Positions 34,075-45,369 of a stretch of 64,000 nucleotides of DNA are shown in pieces. Position numbers and translations under genes: made by a program. How positions within the stretch are numbered: the first letter of the stretch is position 1; each line of letters starts with the position of its first letter. The notes below the pieces were generated by a model. The model did not search any database, was not told the origin of the DNA, and worked only from the letters and a program-made list of their open reading frames with translations. The DNA comes from Lasiosphaeria ovina (taxonomy: Eukaryota; Ascomycota; Sordariomycetes; Sordariales; Lasiosphaeriaceae), in NCBI GenBank assembly GCA_033439765.1, contig JAULSN010000002.1, positions 744,001 through 808,000 of the forward strand. Direction: 5' to 3'.

Positions 34075-35133
34075 ATGAACACCAAGATTGCTGAAAGAGA
34101 GCTGCAGAGGATCTTCCAAAATGTCCCCAGTGCATTTGGCAATTCTTGGTTTGAGACGTTGCTCGACCACTCCCGGCGGCTCAGCGAGCCGCTGGCAGCC
34201 CGAATGCTGAGCCAAATGGGTCTCGGCAAGGCGACATCGAAGCCCTTCAAGCTGTTTGACAACGCCTGCGGATCCGGCCCTGTCCCTTCAGAGCTGCATC
34301 GGCTGATCCCACCTGCCGTTCTCGCGCATAGTAGCATCCTCTGTGGCGATTTCTCAGAGCAGATGGTGCAGATGGTGCAAAAGAGAGCCGAGAGTGAGGC
34401 CTGGACAAATGTCGAGGCCAAGGTCATCGATGCGCAGGTGAGACGCGAAAGAGCTCACGGCCCACGCTGCTAATTATTTCTCACTCGCTTGGAAGACGAT
34501 GCTAACATGCTGGTTTAAGAACAATGGTCTTGCAACAGCAAGCTTCACCCACGTTGCAACAAACATTGGCTTTCATTGCGTGCCGGATTCCAAAGCTGCA
34601 CTTGATGGTACGCACAGTCCAAAGACCAGAACCCAAGAGGTGGTAATTAAGGGGAAAAACGCTGACGGGTAGAATCAACAGAGGCAATCCGCATCCTGGA
34701 GCCAGGCGGCATTCTCGGGTTTACCACTTGGAACCGGGAGCCTTCGTGGGCGGCTGACCTGGACGGCGCGTTCAAGACATTTCCCTTCGAGGTGCCCCCA
34801 CGGGAGTCGACTCTGCAGACGACAGGATGGGGTGACTGGGGTGACGTCAACTGGGTCCGCGAGGCTTTGGTGGAGCGAGGCTTGGAAGATGTCCGGGTCG
34901 AGGTATTTGCGCAACTCAGCCGGGTGGACAGTGTGGAGCATTTCATCAGCTCTTTCACTATGAGCCTCAACTGGATCATGAACAGCGTCTGGAGCGAGCA
35001 GCTGAGAAACGAGCACGGCCAGGAAGAGGTCCACGGACTGATCAGAAAATACCTGGAGCGCAAGTATCAAGGACGCCCCTGGGAATTGACTTGGGTTTCT
35101 ATTGTTGCGACTGGTCGGGTTGCAGGGCAGTAG
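34075..35133 (+). CDS. SAM-dependent class I methyltransferase
   Basis: Exons 34075-34437, 34520-34607 and 34673-35133 (phases 0 and 1) give 303 residues. Motif I for S-adenosylmethionine binding is FDNACGSGPV at residues 61-70, followed by an acidic position in GDFSEQM. Later motifs include the post-III strand PGGILGFTTWNRE. A Trp-rich C-terminal half and the final beta strand WELTWVSIVATG complete a Rossmann methyltransferase of a size common in fungal secondary metabolism. There is no targeting signal. No polyketide or peptide synthase gene lies nearby, so the substrate cannot be inferred from neighbours. Confidence 0.86.
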
Positions 35134-35606
35134 AACGTACAGTACAGTGTAGTCTAGAGTTCAAATTACGGTCAATGTACGGAGATCCATACGTAAATGA
35201 CAGGACCCCGCCCCCCGCAACGTTTTCCCGCAGCGCGCGGGATTGATTCGTGCAGACCACGTGACGAGAACCACAAAGTAACAGAGGGGGGGCCCGATCT
35301 TCTGGCCTTCCTTTGGCACCCGAGGCTCTGGGGGGCTGGGCAGCCCATCATCGCGCGACGACGCCGCGGGCGCCTCTCCGGGACTCCGCTGCGTGCTTCC
35401 GACTCCCGCTTGTCATCCGCTCTCTGAAAGCAGCTGCCAAAACGCAAAGGTAAGGTAAGCCGGCTGTGTGCTTGAGTGCAGCACTCGGAGCTTCTGCTTT
35501 CCATCCCATCCCTTAGGCTCTCGGCTTTGGGCCAATACCCGGGCGCGACCGAGGATAGTGCATGCACCAAAGCTGACATGCGCATCCCAGTGTCGCAGCA
35601 GCAGCA
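35134..35606. other. intergenic, promoter of the FAR1-like gene
   Basis: GC-rich sequence with homopolymeric C and G runs; no gene seen. Confidence 0.5.
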
Positions 35607-36410
35607 ATGGCCGACCCTCTCGGTCTTCCGCCAAACCAGGTCGCCACCCTCCTGAATGCCCTCACGTCCATCGACCAGCGACTCAGTCGCATCGAGGCCG
35701 GCCTGCGACTCAACGGCAGCAGCAGCTTCAATTTCGCGCCCGTCGCTCCTGCTGTCCAAGTCCCTCCCCCGCCTCACAATGCACCGCCGCCCGTGTCGCT
35801 GAACCCCGCCACGGGCCCAACCGCCATCGGCCCCGTCCCCTTCCGACCGCTGGAGCCACCCCCGCAGGGCTACGCCATCTCGTCGCGGGCCACCATGCAG
35901 GAAGAGCTCGACCAGTGGACCATACCTCGCGGCTACAGCATGCGAATTGCCGGTGCAAAGGTCACTGGCAAGAAGAAGGTGCGCTGGGTGTGCTTCCGGG
36001 GCGGCGAGGCCCGCCATCACCGAGCCCCCGTCGACGCGTCAATCATTGAGCAGGCCAAAAATGAAGGCCGCCGAAAGCCCACCACCGACCGTCTCTCCAA
36101 GAAGTGCGGCTGTCTCTTCAAGTTCGAGGTCATCGAAACAACAAAGGGCTCCGACTTATGGGTCCTGCACTACCCCAACGAAGAGCACAAGGTGCACAAC
36201 CACGGCCCCTCGGACCAGACTTCGGACCCCAGGGCCAGGAAACTGCCCTCCTATATGTCTGCCGAGGTTGACCAGTGGCTGAGGGAAGGCTGGCAGGTGA
36301 GCAAGATACAAGAGGAGCTCAAGGGCCGCGGCTTCACCAACGTGCTCAACACTGATCTATACAATCGGAAACGCCTCCTGAAAAAGGACGAGGGCCACAT
36401 GCTTGGCTAG
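35607..36410 (+). CDS. stand-alone FAR1/WRKY-GCM1-like zinc-binding protein
   Basis: The intronless frame gives 267 residues. A short N-terminal coiled-coil-like helix (ALTSIDQRLSRIEAGLRL) and a Pro-rich linker precede a FAR1-type DNA-binding domain at about 96-205. It begins W...GYSMRIAGAK, has Cys at 129, Cys at 167 and 169 in KKCGC, and the HNH pair (His 197 and 199) in HKVHNHGPS. The spacing matches the C-C-H-H site of the WRKY-GCM1 superfamily found at the N-terminus of Mutator-like transposases and plant FAR1/FHY3. No transposase DDE core, SWIM finger or terminal repeats are present, so it looks like a domesticated DNA-binding factor. The last ~60 residues (VDQWLREGWQVSKIQEEL) are helical. 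Confidence 0.78.
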   Translation: MADPLGLPPNQVATLLNALTSIDQRLSRIEAGLRLNGSSSFNFAPVAPAVQVPPPPHNAPPPVSLNPATGPTAIGPVPFRPLEPPPQGYAISSRATMQEELDQWTIPRGYSMRIAGAKVTGKKKVRWVCFRGGEARHHRAPVDASIIEQAKNEGRRKPTTDRLSKKCGCLFKFEVIETTKGSDLWVLHYPNEEHKVHNHGPSDQTSDPRARKLPSYMSAEVDQWLREGWQVSKIQEELKGRGFTNVLNTDLYNRKRLLKKDEGHMLG

Positions 36411-36925
36411 AGATTGCTGAGACGGTGGCCGCTTTGTGCCGGCGTGTGCGAGAACATATTGATGTCGTTGCCCTCATGAGAGCATTGGTCTAGCGATGAC
36501 GTTTTCCTACCATTATACCCAACTCGTGGCTGCCTGACTGCCAGCGACGTACGATTTATGACTAAGAGGGCGTTTTTTTTTTTGGGTGGATTTGGCTTGG
36601 AGTGGAGGAGTTCTGGGCTCATCAAGATGAGAAGGGATACGTACTCAACACGAGTACGGCGTGCGAATCACATCTTTCCTGTTTCTTTCCCAAGGAATTT
36701 TTTGTTATGTTTTTGCCTGCGCAGGAAATTGCGGGGAAGGAAGATAAATCTCATAACTCAGCATGGGGCATGGACAAATAGAAACTATTTAGGAGAAGGT
36801 GCTGGATCAACTTCGTACTCCCGAACCACTAGACACCCGTTTGCACCATCTACGCAGCCCAATTGGCGCCCCTGAAAGAAACAGAACCGGAATACCAAAA
36901 ACCAACCGAGAAGGTTGAGCGGAAA
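36411..36925. other. short intergenic region
   Basis: 3' flank of the FAR1-like gene and promoter of the next gene; a T10 run sits near 36575. No gene seen. Confidence 0.5.
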
Positions 36926-37495
36926 ATGAAAGCTATGGAGTCGCTACCAAAGTTAACGGAGTTCCCCACCCGCCATCCTGCAAGCTGCGCTTCACTATCG
37001 CTTCCGCTGCTGGACCTCCTCGACGCGGTCCTGCCACCGCCGCCGCGAGTGACGCTCAGCGTCGGGTCCGGGCCGGGGCTCCTGGAGGCGCTGCTCCTCC
37101 TCCACCACCCGCACCGCGCCAGCGCAAACCCCGTGTCCTTGTACGGCGTGGAGGTGGACACGCCCGGCTGCGCGGCCCCGGTCAACCGCTTCCTGCCGGA
37201 ACCGAACGCCGCAGTCGTCCCGGGCACGTGGGCGGTGGCGAGGGAGGCTGCTGCTGAAGCTGCCGAGGGCCTGCTGTTCGTGTATCCGCGCCAGCCGGCG
37301 CTCATGAGAACGTATCTGCTGCGCGGCGCAAACGTGCACGTCGCCGTATGGATCGGGCCCAAGTGTGATTTGGACGAGTTCACGGCGCCGCTGAGGGAGT
37401 GGGGAGATGAGGACGTGGATGTGGGGGGCAGGTTCCCTGTGTTGGTTGAGAACGGGGAGGCTGTCGTCGTCTTTCGGCGGAGGGGTCTTTCATAG
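36926..37495 (+). CDS. Rossmann-type methyltransferase-like protein, function unknown
   Basis: The frame from the ATG at 36926 encodes 189 residues. A nucleotide- or SAM-binding glycine motif lies in VTLSVGSGPGLLEALLLL near residues 40-57, followed by an acidic turn YGVEVDTP at the expected end of the next strand. The C-terminal half reads LLFVYPRQPALMRTYLL, VHVAVWIGPK and a closing strand AVVVFRRRG. The protein is short for a methyltransferase and lacks clear later motifs, so enzyme activity is uncertain. No introns are needed. The open frame extends 63 bp upstream without an ATG. Confidence 0.7.
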   Translation: MKAMESLPKLTEFPTRHPASCASLSLPLLDLLDAVLPPPPRVTLSVGSGPGLLEALLLLHHPHRASANPVSLYGVEVDTPGCAAPVNRFLPEPNAAVVPGTWAVAREAAAEAAEGLLFVYPRQPALMRTYLLRGANVHVAVWIGPKCDLDEFTAPLREWGDEDVDVGGRFPVLVENGEAVVVFRRRGLS

Positions 37496-38164
37496 AGGGC
37501 AGCTAAGGCCGAAGCCTCACTTCAACACCACTTTCTGGCCATCGCCATGCCCTGGAAATATGATGAATGTGACTTGTCATTTCGCTCAACTGGCTTTGGC
37601 CGCCGGTGCTGGTGGCCGGAGGGCTAGTATCGAGATCATTTACGAAGATTGTATATGTCTTGAAATATGGATGCCCTTTTGTTTCTTGTCTTATTTCATT
37701 TACTCCTTCGATTGTTGCCATTTCGATGGAACATATCTCTCATTGTATCTGGGTTAGGGTTAACGGCGCTTTCACACTGCTGCGAGACCCCACCACGAAA
37801 AGCTTATCTTATCGGCCACTCAACAAGGCACCCAAAATTCCATGTGCCACCACCTGTGGTTAGCGAACAATCGCGACCCTGGCTTCCCAGTGACCGCGAA
37901 CATCCTTTGGGCGCTGCGCCGGATACCGATACCGGGAAGCATTATATACAACTCCCGCCACGAAGCACAATATCTCCAGTGGTGTGCCGCGAGCCTGTCC
38001 GAAGCATTGGTTGTCACTAGCCTCTGGCTTTGCGATTTGGCGCCCGTCGCGCCCTTCCAAGCTCGACGCGACGCTGCTCGGCCAGCCATCTAGCCACAGT
38101 CAACCCCCCCCCCCCCCTCCCCGACCGAGAGGAGTGCTCTTCACCCGAACCGCAACCCCCCGAG
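37496..38164. other. intergenic, CTK2 promoter
   Basis: No gene is seen. A run of 14 C (38104-38117) lies about 50 bp before the CTK2 start. The GGGTTAGGGTTAA at 37753-37765 has only two telomere-like units. Confidence 0.5.
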
Positions 38165-39628
38165 ATGGCGCCGCAGTCAGGCAGACCGCCAGGGCCAGCG
38201 AACAATGACCAAACCTCCGACGACGGAACCCCGATTGGGCCGCCGTCGGGGCTGTCCTCGATCCCCACCCAGTACATTTCCGAACAGAGCCTCCGACAAA
38301 TGCTCAAGAGTATTGCTTACGACGAAGCGCGCGAAGACACATACCGCCTTAAGGGTGTCCAGTTAATAGACAGCGTTCGGGGAAGCCTGCACCTGTATGT
38401 GGCAACCTCGTTCCGGCCTACCCGTGTATTGGCAGCCCACTGACGCTCCCTCCTCTAGGCCCGTGAAGACATTTGACACTGCGGCGGTTTACTACCACAA
38501 ATTTCGCATACGATTCCCCAGTTCGGAATACAACTACGAGGATGTCGCCTTGGCGTCCTTGTTCGTTGCTTGCAAGGTCGAGGACACCATCAAGAAGTCC
38601 AAAGAGATTCTCTGCGCTGCCCACAACCTGCGGCAGCCCCACGACAACAAGACAGCGGATGACAAGGTGTGCATGTATGGCAGCATTGGCGGTAGATATA
38701 TGCTGACTCGCGACCCTAGGCATTCGAGTCTCCATCCAGATTCACTGTTGGACTGGAACGCCACATCCTCGAGACGATAGGGTTTGACTTCCGAGTACAA
38801 TACCCGCAGAAACTCTTGATAAAAATGGTGAGGTCCATGTTCTCGCCGCGCGGCAACGAGGGAACAGAAGATGGGCAAAAGTTCCTCCGCGTGGCGTACG
38901 ACATGTCCATCGATGTCTACAAGACATTTGCTCCCATCAAGCAGTCCACCTTTACCCTTGTCTTGGCCATCCTCGAGCTCACTGCCCTCTTCACCGGCAA
39001 AGGCTCCGAGGCCGTCAACCGGTTCAAGGGATCACAGTGGCACTCAAATAAAGCCTCAATTCTGGAAACGATGCTGGATCTTCTGGACCTGTACACCCAG
39101 TTTCCCAAGTCTACCAAGGTTGGCGCCAGGTTCGACCTGAACAAGCTGATGGACGTTAAGATCGACCTCAACAAGATGGTGTCAAAAGAAGGGAACCAGC
39201 GATACTACCCTTGGTGCGACCGATGTGCGCAGGACGCGTTGGAAGCAAATCCAGCCACACCAGGCTCTGCTACGTCACCGGCGACTAATAATTCCTTGTC
39301 GGGCAGCAGCATAGTGAAGCGGAAAGTTACGGCTAGTGAAGGGACTCTGCGTTTTGTCTTTGACGCCGAGCTGGCGCGCAAAGAGCGGGACTTGATTGCA
39401 GACTACCACAATGACGAGTACGAAGAATACGAGGTCCAGGTGGAGGAGCCGATCCGGGAGACCGAGTCTCGCCACTCGAGCCGCAGCAGCCATAACCATT
39501 CGCACCGGAACCATGGCAGCCACAACAACCACAATGACAACCACGGATGGTCGCCTTACCAGCGCAGCCGACACGGGAGCCATCAAAGCGACCGTCCCAA
39601 GGGCCGCAAGACCCATGCCTACTATTGA
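38165..39628 (+). CDS. CTK2: CTD kinase I cyclin subunit (Ctk2-like)
   Basis: Exons 38165-38394, 38459-38666 and 38720-39628 (phases 2 and 0) encode 448 residues. The cyclin box covers about residues 30-240: YISEQSLRQMLKSIAYDEAR, then LPVKTFDTAAVYYHKFR, FVACKVEDTIKKSKEIL, LERHILETIGFDFRVQYP and the second fold with FTLVLAILELTALF. A conserved YYPWCDRC segment follows. The C-terminal ~90 residues are rich in His, Ser, Asn and Arg and look disordered. Ctk2 pairs with the kinase Ctk1 and Ctk3 to phosphorylate Ser2 of the RNA polymerase II CTD during elongation. The C-terminal extension is longer than in yeast. Cyclin K/L of another complex is a less likely alternative. Confidence 0.86.
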
Positions 39629-39868
39629 GCTATATTGTGCGCCTAGTGCCGCGGCGGACGGCTTTTTATGTTTACAGGACCTCGGAGTTTCGGGCAGGCC
39701 GTGATACCCAGTGCAACTTCGCTTAGTGCTGTCAATATATATTACAATTCTCTCTCAGCATTCCCCAGTTCCCAATCATGGGCTTGCAGGACTATCCTTG
39801 GTGGTGCCACCTGAAACAGCTTTTGCCGATAACCGGGCTCCGTGTCTCTGTACGCAAAGATGCAATAC

Positions 39869-41422
39869 CTAATATCGGATACGTGACCAGTTCCACTGTC
39901 CATGTTCAGCTTGCTCACTGGGTGTCGAGACGGAAAGCTCAACCCCTCTCTTCTTGAATGAGGCAGCGAACTCGGAAATCAGCTCTTCTGCATCGGTTTT
40001 CCACACAAAGCGCATATCGTCAAAGATCGGAGATGTGACTCTGGTCGCTCTCAGCGCCTTTAGCCGAGTATCGCATTCGGCCAAGAGAGTAGTCAACATC
40101 TGAGCCATGAATATCTCGGGTCCAAGGTTATTGACAAGGGGCGGGTAGTATTCGTGACCCGCTACGCACCAGAAGTCAATGATGTGGATGCTGACGAGTG
40201 ACTCCGGGAGGAAGCCCATGTCGAAAGCCCGCTCGGGCGTTTGCCGACCGAAAAGAAAGGAGGACTCTGCGACCAAGTGTTTTAGTCGTTTCATCTTCCC
40301 CAGGACCAAGAACAGTTCACCCCCGATATCTTGGAGCTCCCAGGTTTCTCCTGGAGGGCTGGTAATGTGTAGCACCTCGAGAGTGTCGGCCAGCGCAGCC
40401 ATGCCGGTCGTAAAGTGTGCATCTACGGCCGGCAACGGGAACATCATCCGGGTTCCGAATAATTCGGCGTAAAGGGCCGTAAGCTGAGGGAAGATAGCGG
40501 CCATATAATGTATCGTCTCGTCAGGTTCGGAGGCGGAACGGAGGACAATCTGTTTAACCCTGTTGTTGGTTATCTCGGGGTGGCTCCGCCAGGGCATTCC
40601 GCCCCTGACCTCGATACTTTCCAGCAACGGGCAGTTGAACAGCAGCGGCCACAATGTACGAAATAAATGCCCGCGATTCGAGGAGTGTCTTCTGAAGCAG
40701 TCGATAGACACGCTTCGCAGATTTCCTAAAAATGGGTACGGCAGGGGCGGCTGCGGATTGTGCAGAAGGTCCAAGGCACAAAGCCATTCGGATTCGCCGA
40801 AGACTGAAAATAAGAACTCAACTCTGGGAGTAAGCGCCAGCAACGCTCCAGCAATGTACCCTGGACCTCTTAAATACTCGGCCCCTAAGTGCCGGCTCAG
40901 AATCTTGTCCCCGTCGCCATTGTCGTGGATATTCTCGCCCGGCCAGTCGGGATGCTCTCGCAACAGTTCTGACATCCACGTATCGCCCGCCAGCAGCGCT
41001 GCCATTGCCGTCGCAGCCGTGGACTTCAGCGGCGGGTGTCTCCCGTCCGTAACGTCGCTGTATAGCATTGTCCTCCTGGCTCTGCGCGTTCTGCCGGCCC
41101 AGACGACCCCGCGAACGAACGGCCGCAGCAGCGGAACCGTCGCCAGCGTGCGGAACAGGCAGAGCAGCTGCCTGCGGTCCTTGGCTACGGCTACCCTGTA
41201 CAGGAGCAGCGTGGCAATGCGGTTGAAGTGCCGGCTCGTCCGGCAGACGCGCGCGAGCGTCCGGCTGCCCTCCCTGTACGGCTCCATGAGCTGCGGCCGA
41301 TCGGCGCTCGGCCAGGTGTGTGCGACGGGCGCGACCGTGGTCACGGTCCCGGCGGGCACCAACTGCTCAAATACCGCTACCTGCAGCTCCACCGGGAGCG
41401 ACAGAAAGCGGAAGCCCGACAT
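39869..41422 (-). CDS. F-box-like protein with leucine-rich-type C-terminus
   Basis: From the ATG at 41422 the intronless frame gives 517 residues; an upstream in-frame ATG at 41518 is possible. The N-terminus FLSLPVELQVAVFEQLV followed by LARVCRTSRHFNRIATLLLYR is the F-box/Skp1-binding pattern of fungal F-box proteins. The rest shows spaced helix-strand units (LRSVSIDCF, LLESIEVRGG, LEVLHITSPP, LKHLVAESS), reminiscent of degenerate leucine-rich repeats. Such proteins are substrate receptors of SCF ubiquitin ligases; the target is unknown. It is convergent with CTK2 (240 bp between stops). Confidence 0.8.
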   Translation of the reverse strand: MSGFRFLSLPVELQVAVFEQLVPAGTVTTVAPVAHTWPSADRPQLMEPYREGSRTLARVCRTSRHFNRIATLLLYRVAVAKDRRQLLCLFRTLATVPLLRPFVRGVVWAGRTRRARRTMLYSDVTDGRHPPLKSTAATAMAALLAGDTWMSELLREHPDWPGENIHDNGDGDKILSRHLGAEYLRGPGYIAGALLALTPRVEFLFSVFGESEWLCALDLLHNPQPPLPYPFLGNLRSVSIDCFRRHSSNRGHLFRTLWPLLFNCPLLESIEVRGGMPWRSHPEITNNRVKQIVLRSASEPDETIHYMAAIFPQLTALYAELFGTRMMFPLPAVDAHFTTGMAALADTLEVLHITSPPGETWELQDIGGELFLVLGKMKRLKHLVAESSFLFGRQTPERAFDMGFLPESLVSIHIIDFWCVAGHEYYPPLVNNLGPEIFMAQMLTTLLAECDTRLKALRATRVTSPIFDDMRFVWKTDAEELISEFAASFKKRGVELSVSTPSEQAEHGQWNWSRIRY

Positions 41423-42826
41423 GGCGAACGAGCTGCAGCGACGAGGCGGCTCTGGGTCTGGGACTGGATCTGCGTTGATGCGCGGAGAGCTTGATGCTGG
41501 AAGTCCGGATTTGAACATGGATGGGAATCGTTTTCCCGGTGCGTTTGTGTGACTGTTTTTGTGCTGTAGGCACACCGCTCGGAATTGCCCTGGCAGTTTT
41601 GCCCGGCGGATGGGTGTCATGCACGCCAGACTGACTCCGATGCAGAGGCACCGCTGCGATTGGCTGGTTTTATGCTGGCTGCGCATTTTATGGGCATTGA
41701 TTGTTTCTAGACGCATCATAATTAGATACGACTCATGAGCTTCATCGATGGATTATCAAGCAAATCTGAGAATGAATTCAAGGGGTCTTACACAGACTCT
41801 ACATCCAAGTTCAGAGAAGTGCAAACTAGGTCTTTAATAGTAGAGGTTTGCTAAAAGGGCCAAGACAGATGGCGCACTATGCATGCTAAACAACGAGACA
41901 CGAAGAGAGGATGAAGAGTGTACTACGGAGGGTATTAGAGCACGACAGGATACGTTACTGATTGGTCTCTGTTGTTTCAATCAATCAGATCTGACACCGG
42001 GGTAGGTAATCTCTTTGACTTGTTGAGAGTTGGCGGCCTGGGACGCTCACCATTTGATGAAGGCATGTTGTTGGTCAGTTTCCACATGAAGCGGCCATGA
42101 CACTGGTCCATCAGATCGTGCTTGAAGATGAATTACAAAGACAACGCATAATTGGTAACGCACATACATATCTCGTCATTCAATGTAATTACAGGTTCAT
42201 AATTAAGCCGCAAGATTGATTGTCGGCCCAAGGACCGGGCCGCAGAGTCAAAGAGTTGATCGTCTCGACCCAAGCCACACATTATAATTACCTAACTCTC
42301 TGAGTTCAAGTGCCATAGACCTGAATGTTAGAACCCCCAGCATAGTCTTTGAGGTTACATCTCGCTGGGTCCAGATTCGATGCTTTTATCAAACGGCTCA
42401 AGAATGTTGGAAGACTGTTAACTACCTGCGAACTTCTCGCCACGACCAGGGCCATCACTACCTAGACCCCTGATGCAGCCAAGAATACCCTATCAAAGGC
42501 ATATTGGAAACTATTTCGTCCAAAGTCACCGTTGTTTCACCTTGACTCGAACTCAGGGGAAGCCGTCACGTATGACCCTAACCCTGATTTAGAGTTTCGG
42601 CTGTCTTGCGATTTTGTGCGGCATTTCTCTCTCGCCCCCGACTGCTAGTGTCTGTTGGTTGGGATCTGGTCACTTTAACTTTCCAGGCCTGCCATTAAAC
42701 CTACGACCTGCACCAATCTCTCAAGTCCCGGGTACCCGCCAGCCTTCTCTCTTGCGTTGTTATACCTACGGCGTTTCTCTTAATCACAAGAATTAGAATT
42801 ATAAATTCAACAGCCACTCCATCACA
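41423..42826. other. intergenic region
   Basis: Shared divergent promoter of the F-box-like gene (minus) and the bisphosphatase gene (plus). AT-rich around 41720-42400; no gene or RNA seen. Confidence 0.5.
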
Positions 42827-44138
42827 ATGAACATCAACGCCCCCTCGGAGGCAGCCGCGCCGGCGGTGACAGTGGCCGCGCATCTGCAGGCAGCCCTTCC
42901 GCAGGACGGCAGCCGGTCCGAGCTCTGCGCCTCGGTCATCCCGTCGCTGCTCGAGTGCGTGGCCGACATCTCGCGCGCCCTGCGCGGGGCCCAACACGTG
43001 TCGCGCGTCGGCACCGCCAACACCTTTGGCGACGACCAGCTGAACGTCGACGTCGTCGCCGAGGGCCTCGTGCGCGCCGCCCTCGCGAGGTGTCCGTCCG
43101 TGTGGACTGCCAGCAGCGAGGAGGACCCCGTCGAGCGCGCCGTACGACCGCTGGCCGAGCAGAGTTCGGAGCTGGCCGAGCAGTACACGATCGCCTTTGA
43201 CCCGCTCGACGGCAGCTCTATTATCGCGCCGAACTGGTATGTTGCCGTACTTGCCCTGCGCCATATCTTGGGGAGGGTTTCACTTGCCGGCTCTTCGACG
43301 CTGTCTCGAAGTCTAAGTCTTTTGATTACCCAAGCCAGCAACTGGAGAGAGTTGTCTGGAATATTCATCCCAAGTTTCTGAAACAGACAAGGAATCTAAC
43401 ACGTATCTATGCAGGACTGTGGGCACCATTTTAGGCATCTGGGACGGCAAGTCGGCGCTGGATCAAGCTCCCGCCACAAAGCAGGTGGCTGCAGTACTCG
43501 GCGTGTACGGGCCGCGGACGACTGCCATTGTGGCGCTGCGAGTCAAGGGCGCGAAGCCGACGTGCTTCGAAGTCGGCCTGACGGGCGAGTCGTCGTGGGA
43601 GCTGGTGCGGCCCACCGTGTTGTTGCCGGCAGGCCGCATGGACGTTGCCATGGCAGCGGCGTCGGCCACCAGGGTGAAGTACTTCTCACCAGCCAACCTG
43701 CGTGCGGCGTCCGAGGACGAGAACTACCGCGGGCTCGTCGAGCACTACATCCGCCAGCGCTACACGCTGCGCTACAGCGGCGGGCTCGTGCCCGACGTCG
43801 TCCACGCCCTCTCCAAGGGCAACGGCGTCTACCTGTCGCCCGTCGCGCCCGGCAGCAAGGCCAAGCTGCGCCGCCTGTACGAGCTGTGCCCCCTCGCCCT
43901 CATCGTCGAATGCGCCGGCGGCCGCGCCCTCGACGCTTCGACGGCCTGGGATACCCTGCGCGTGCCAGTCATGAGCTGCAACGAGACGGCCGGGCTCGTC
44001 TGCGGCACCGACGTCGAGGTCGAGCTGGCCATCAAGACGCTCCTGATCGGGAGGGTCGGGTTTAAAGTGGACGTTCCGCCCAAGGTCGTAGCCGACGGTT
44101 CTCCTCTAGAAGTTCTGCTGAATCGCCAGCAGGGATGA
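42827..44138 (+). CDS. sedoheptulose-1,7-bisphosphatase (FBPase class I family)
   Basis: Exons 42827-43236 and 43415-44138 (phase 2, CTAAC branch) encode 377 residues. Metal and phosphate motifs of the FBPase/SBPase fold are present: FGDDQLNVDVVAE (about 66-78), the acidic ASSEEDP loop and the hallmark FDPLDGSS at residues 124-131. Also visible are GTILGIWDG, the YFSPANLR and YIRQRYTLRYSGGLVPDV elements, and GVYLSPVAPGSKAKLRRLYE with ECAGGRA. SBPase-like enzymes hydrolyse sedoheptulose 1,7-bisphosphate, feeding riboneogenesis in fungi. SBPase is preferred over gluconeogenic FBPase from the sequence style around YTLRYSGGLVPDV; the two are hard to separate by eye. Confidence 0.85.
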
Positions 44139-45369
44139 TGACTGAGCGTTGCTGCTGGCGGTGAATTTCACGCTTGTCGAGATCAGAGATCACCATGCGG
44201 CATGTTACCAAGCAGGGGCGTGGCCCAAGGTCATGTTCGTATGAGAATCACGATTCCTTAATTACCTTACCTTTGTGCGTATTCTAGACCTAGATGGCGG
44301 GACTCGGCTGGCTTCGTGTTGTAGATTTAGACATTGGTGTTCGCTCCGCTTTGGGCCGCTGAAATGTCTATATCGATGATTTTGCTACTGATGACGTTAT
44401 GTGCTTCTCATCTCCAAGAACGAAAGTATAATCGTCAACCATGTCTAAAGACCGGAAGATAGATACCGGGATACCACCAGGCAAGGCGTTCCTCTTCCGT
44501 TTACGGATCCATATCTTGGCCGGGGCTGTCATAAACCAAGCAATTCCACAACAAATCTCTGTCCCGGTTGCGACGTGGAGCAATGAATGCGGCGCCAATA
44601 CGACACATGGAGCAGCTAGCATATTTATTCCATGCAAAAGGTGGATTTTGGCTGGAAAATCCGCATTTGGCTGGGTCCGGAAGGTGCCGTTGGGCCCCTG
44701 ATCTAACTAAGCCAGTTGGTCAAATTCGGCCCAAATCTATGCCCAAAGTAGGTAAAATATGATCCACGCCTTGCAATTCAATCAAGTATTTCAAGTAATC
44801 CACGGCTTCAAATTGGACTAAACTGTGGCTTTTCCAGGCCTACTTGAATTGCTTGGATCAAGCTTGCTTGCAAGTTACTTATCTTGTCCGCATTGGTGTC
44901 TACGGGACGCCCTCTTCAGGGTCGCTCAACCTATCAGAAGCCTGTGTGACCCCAATAGTAGGGCGATAGGAGAACGAGTGGCCCTACGGCCTTCGGGAAG
45001 TCTTCGTGACTCACAAGCTGAAGCAAGGCGAAACAGTCCGCTCTGCAAGTTATAACAAAAGTCCACTTGGACATGTCCGTGCCATCCTGCAGGTGAGTGG
45101 AAAGTGAAGCGAACAAAGGCCGCATTGCATTTGTAGGTCCTTGATAATTGCATTAGCGTGCCTCAAATGGTTGCCAGGCTATTTGGCGTGCTTCAAATAG
45201 TTGCGAGGCTGTTTAGCGTGCTTCAAGTGGTCGCGAGGCTGCGGAGAGAGCTTGCGGAGATGTGACCAGGGTTGCGAATAAAGAAAGATAAGTATTGCCT
45301 AGCACGTCCTTTGGTGATCGCCAGGTAATTTACATATTAATGCGAACATAACATCCCTATCGTCGAGGT
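44139..45369. other. intergenic region with a 30-bp minisatellite
   Basis: No coding sequence is supported. It includes the three-copy repeat at 45153-45241. Confidence 0.5.
45153..45241. repeat. 30-bp tandem repeat, three degenerate copies
   Basis: Units at 45153, 45183 and 45213 share the core GCGTGC(C/T)TCAA(A/G)T(G/A)GT and (C/G)AGGCT. Copies differ at 3-6 positions. Confidence 0.75.

Noticed and set aside
37753..37765. Telomere-like GGGTTAGGGTTAA (also CCCTAACCCT near 42575)
   Set aside because: Only about two TTAGGG units each; expected by chance in 64 kb and far from any array.
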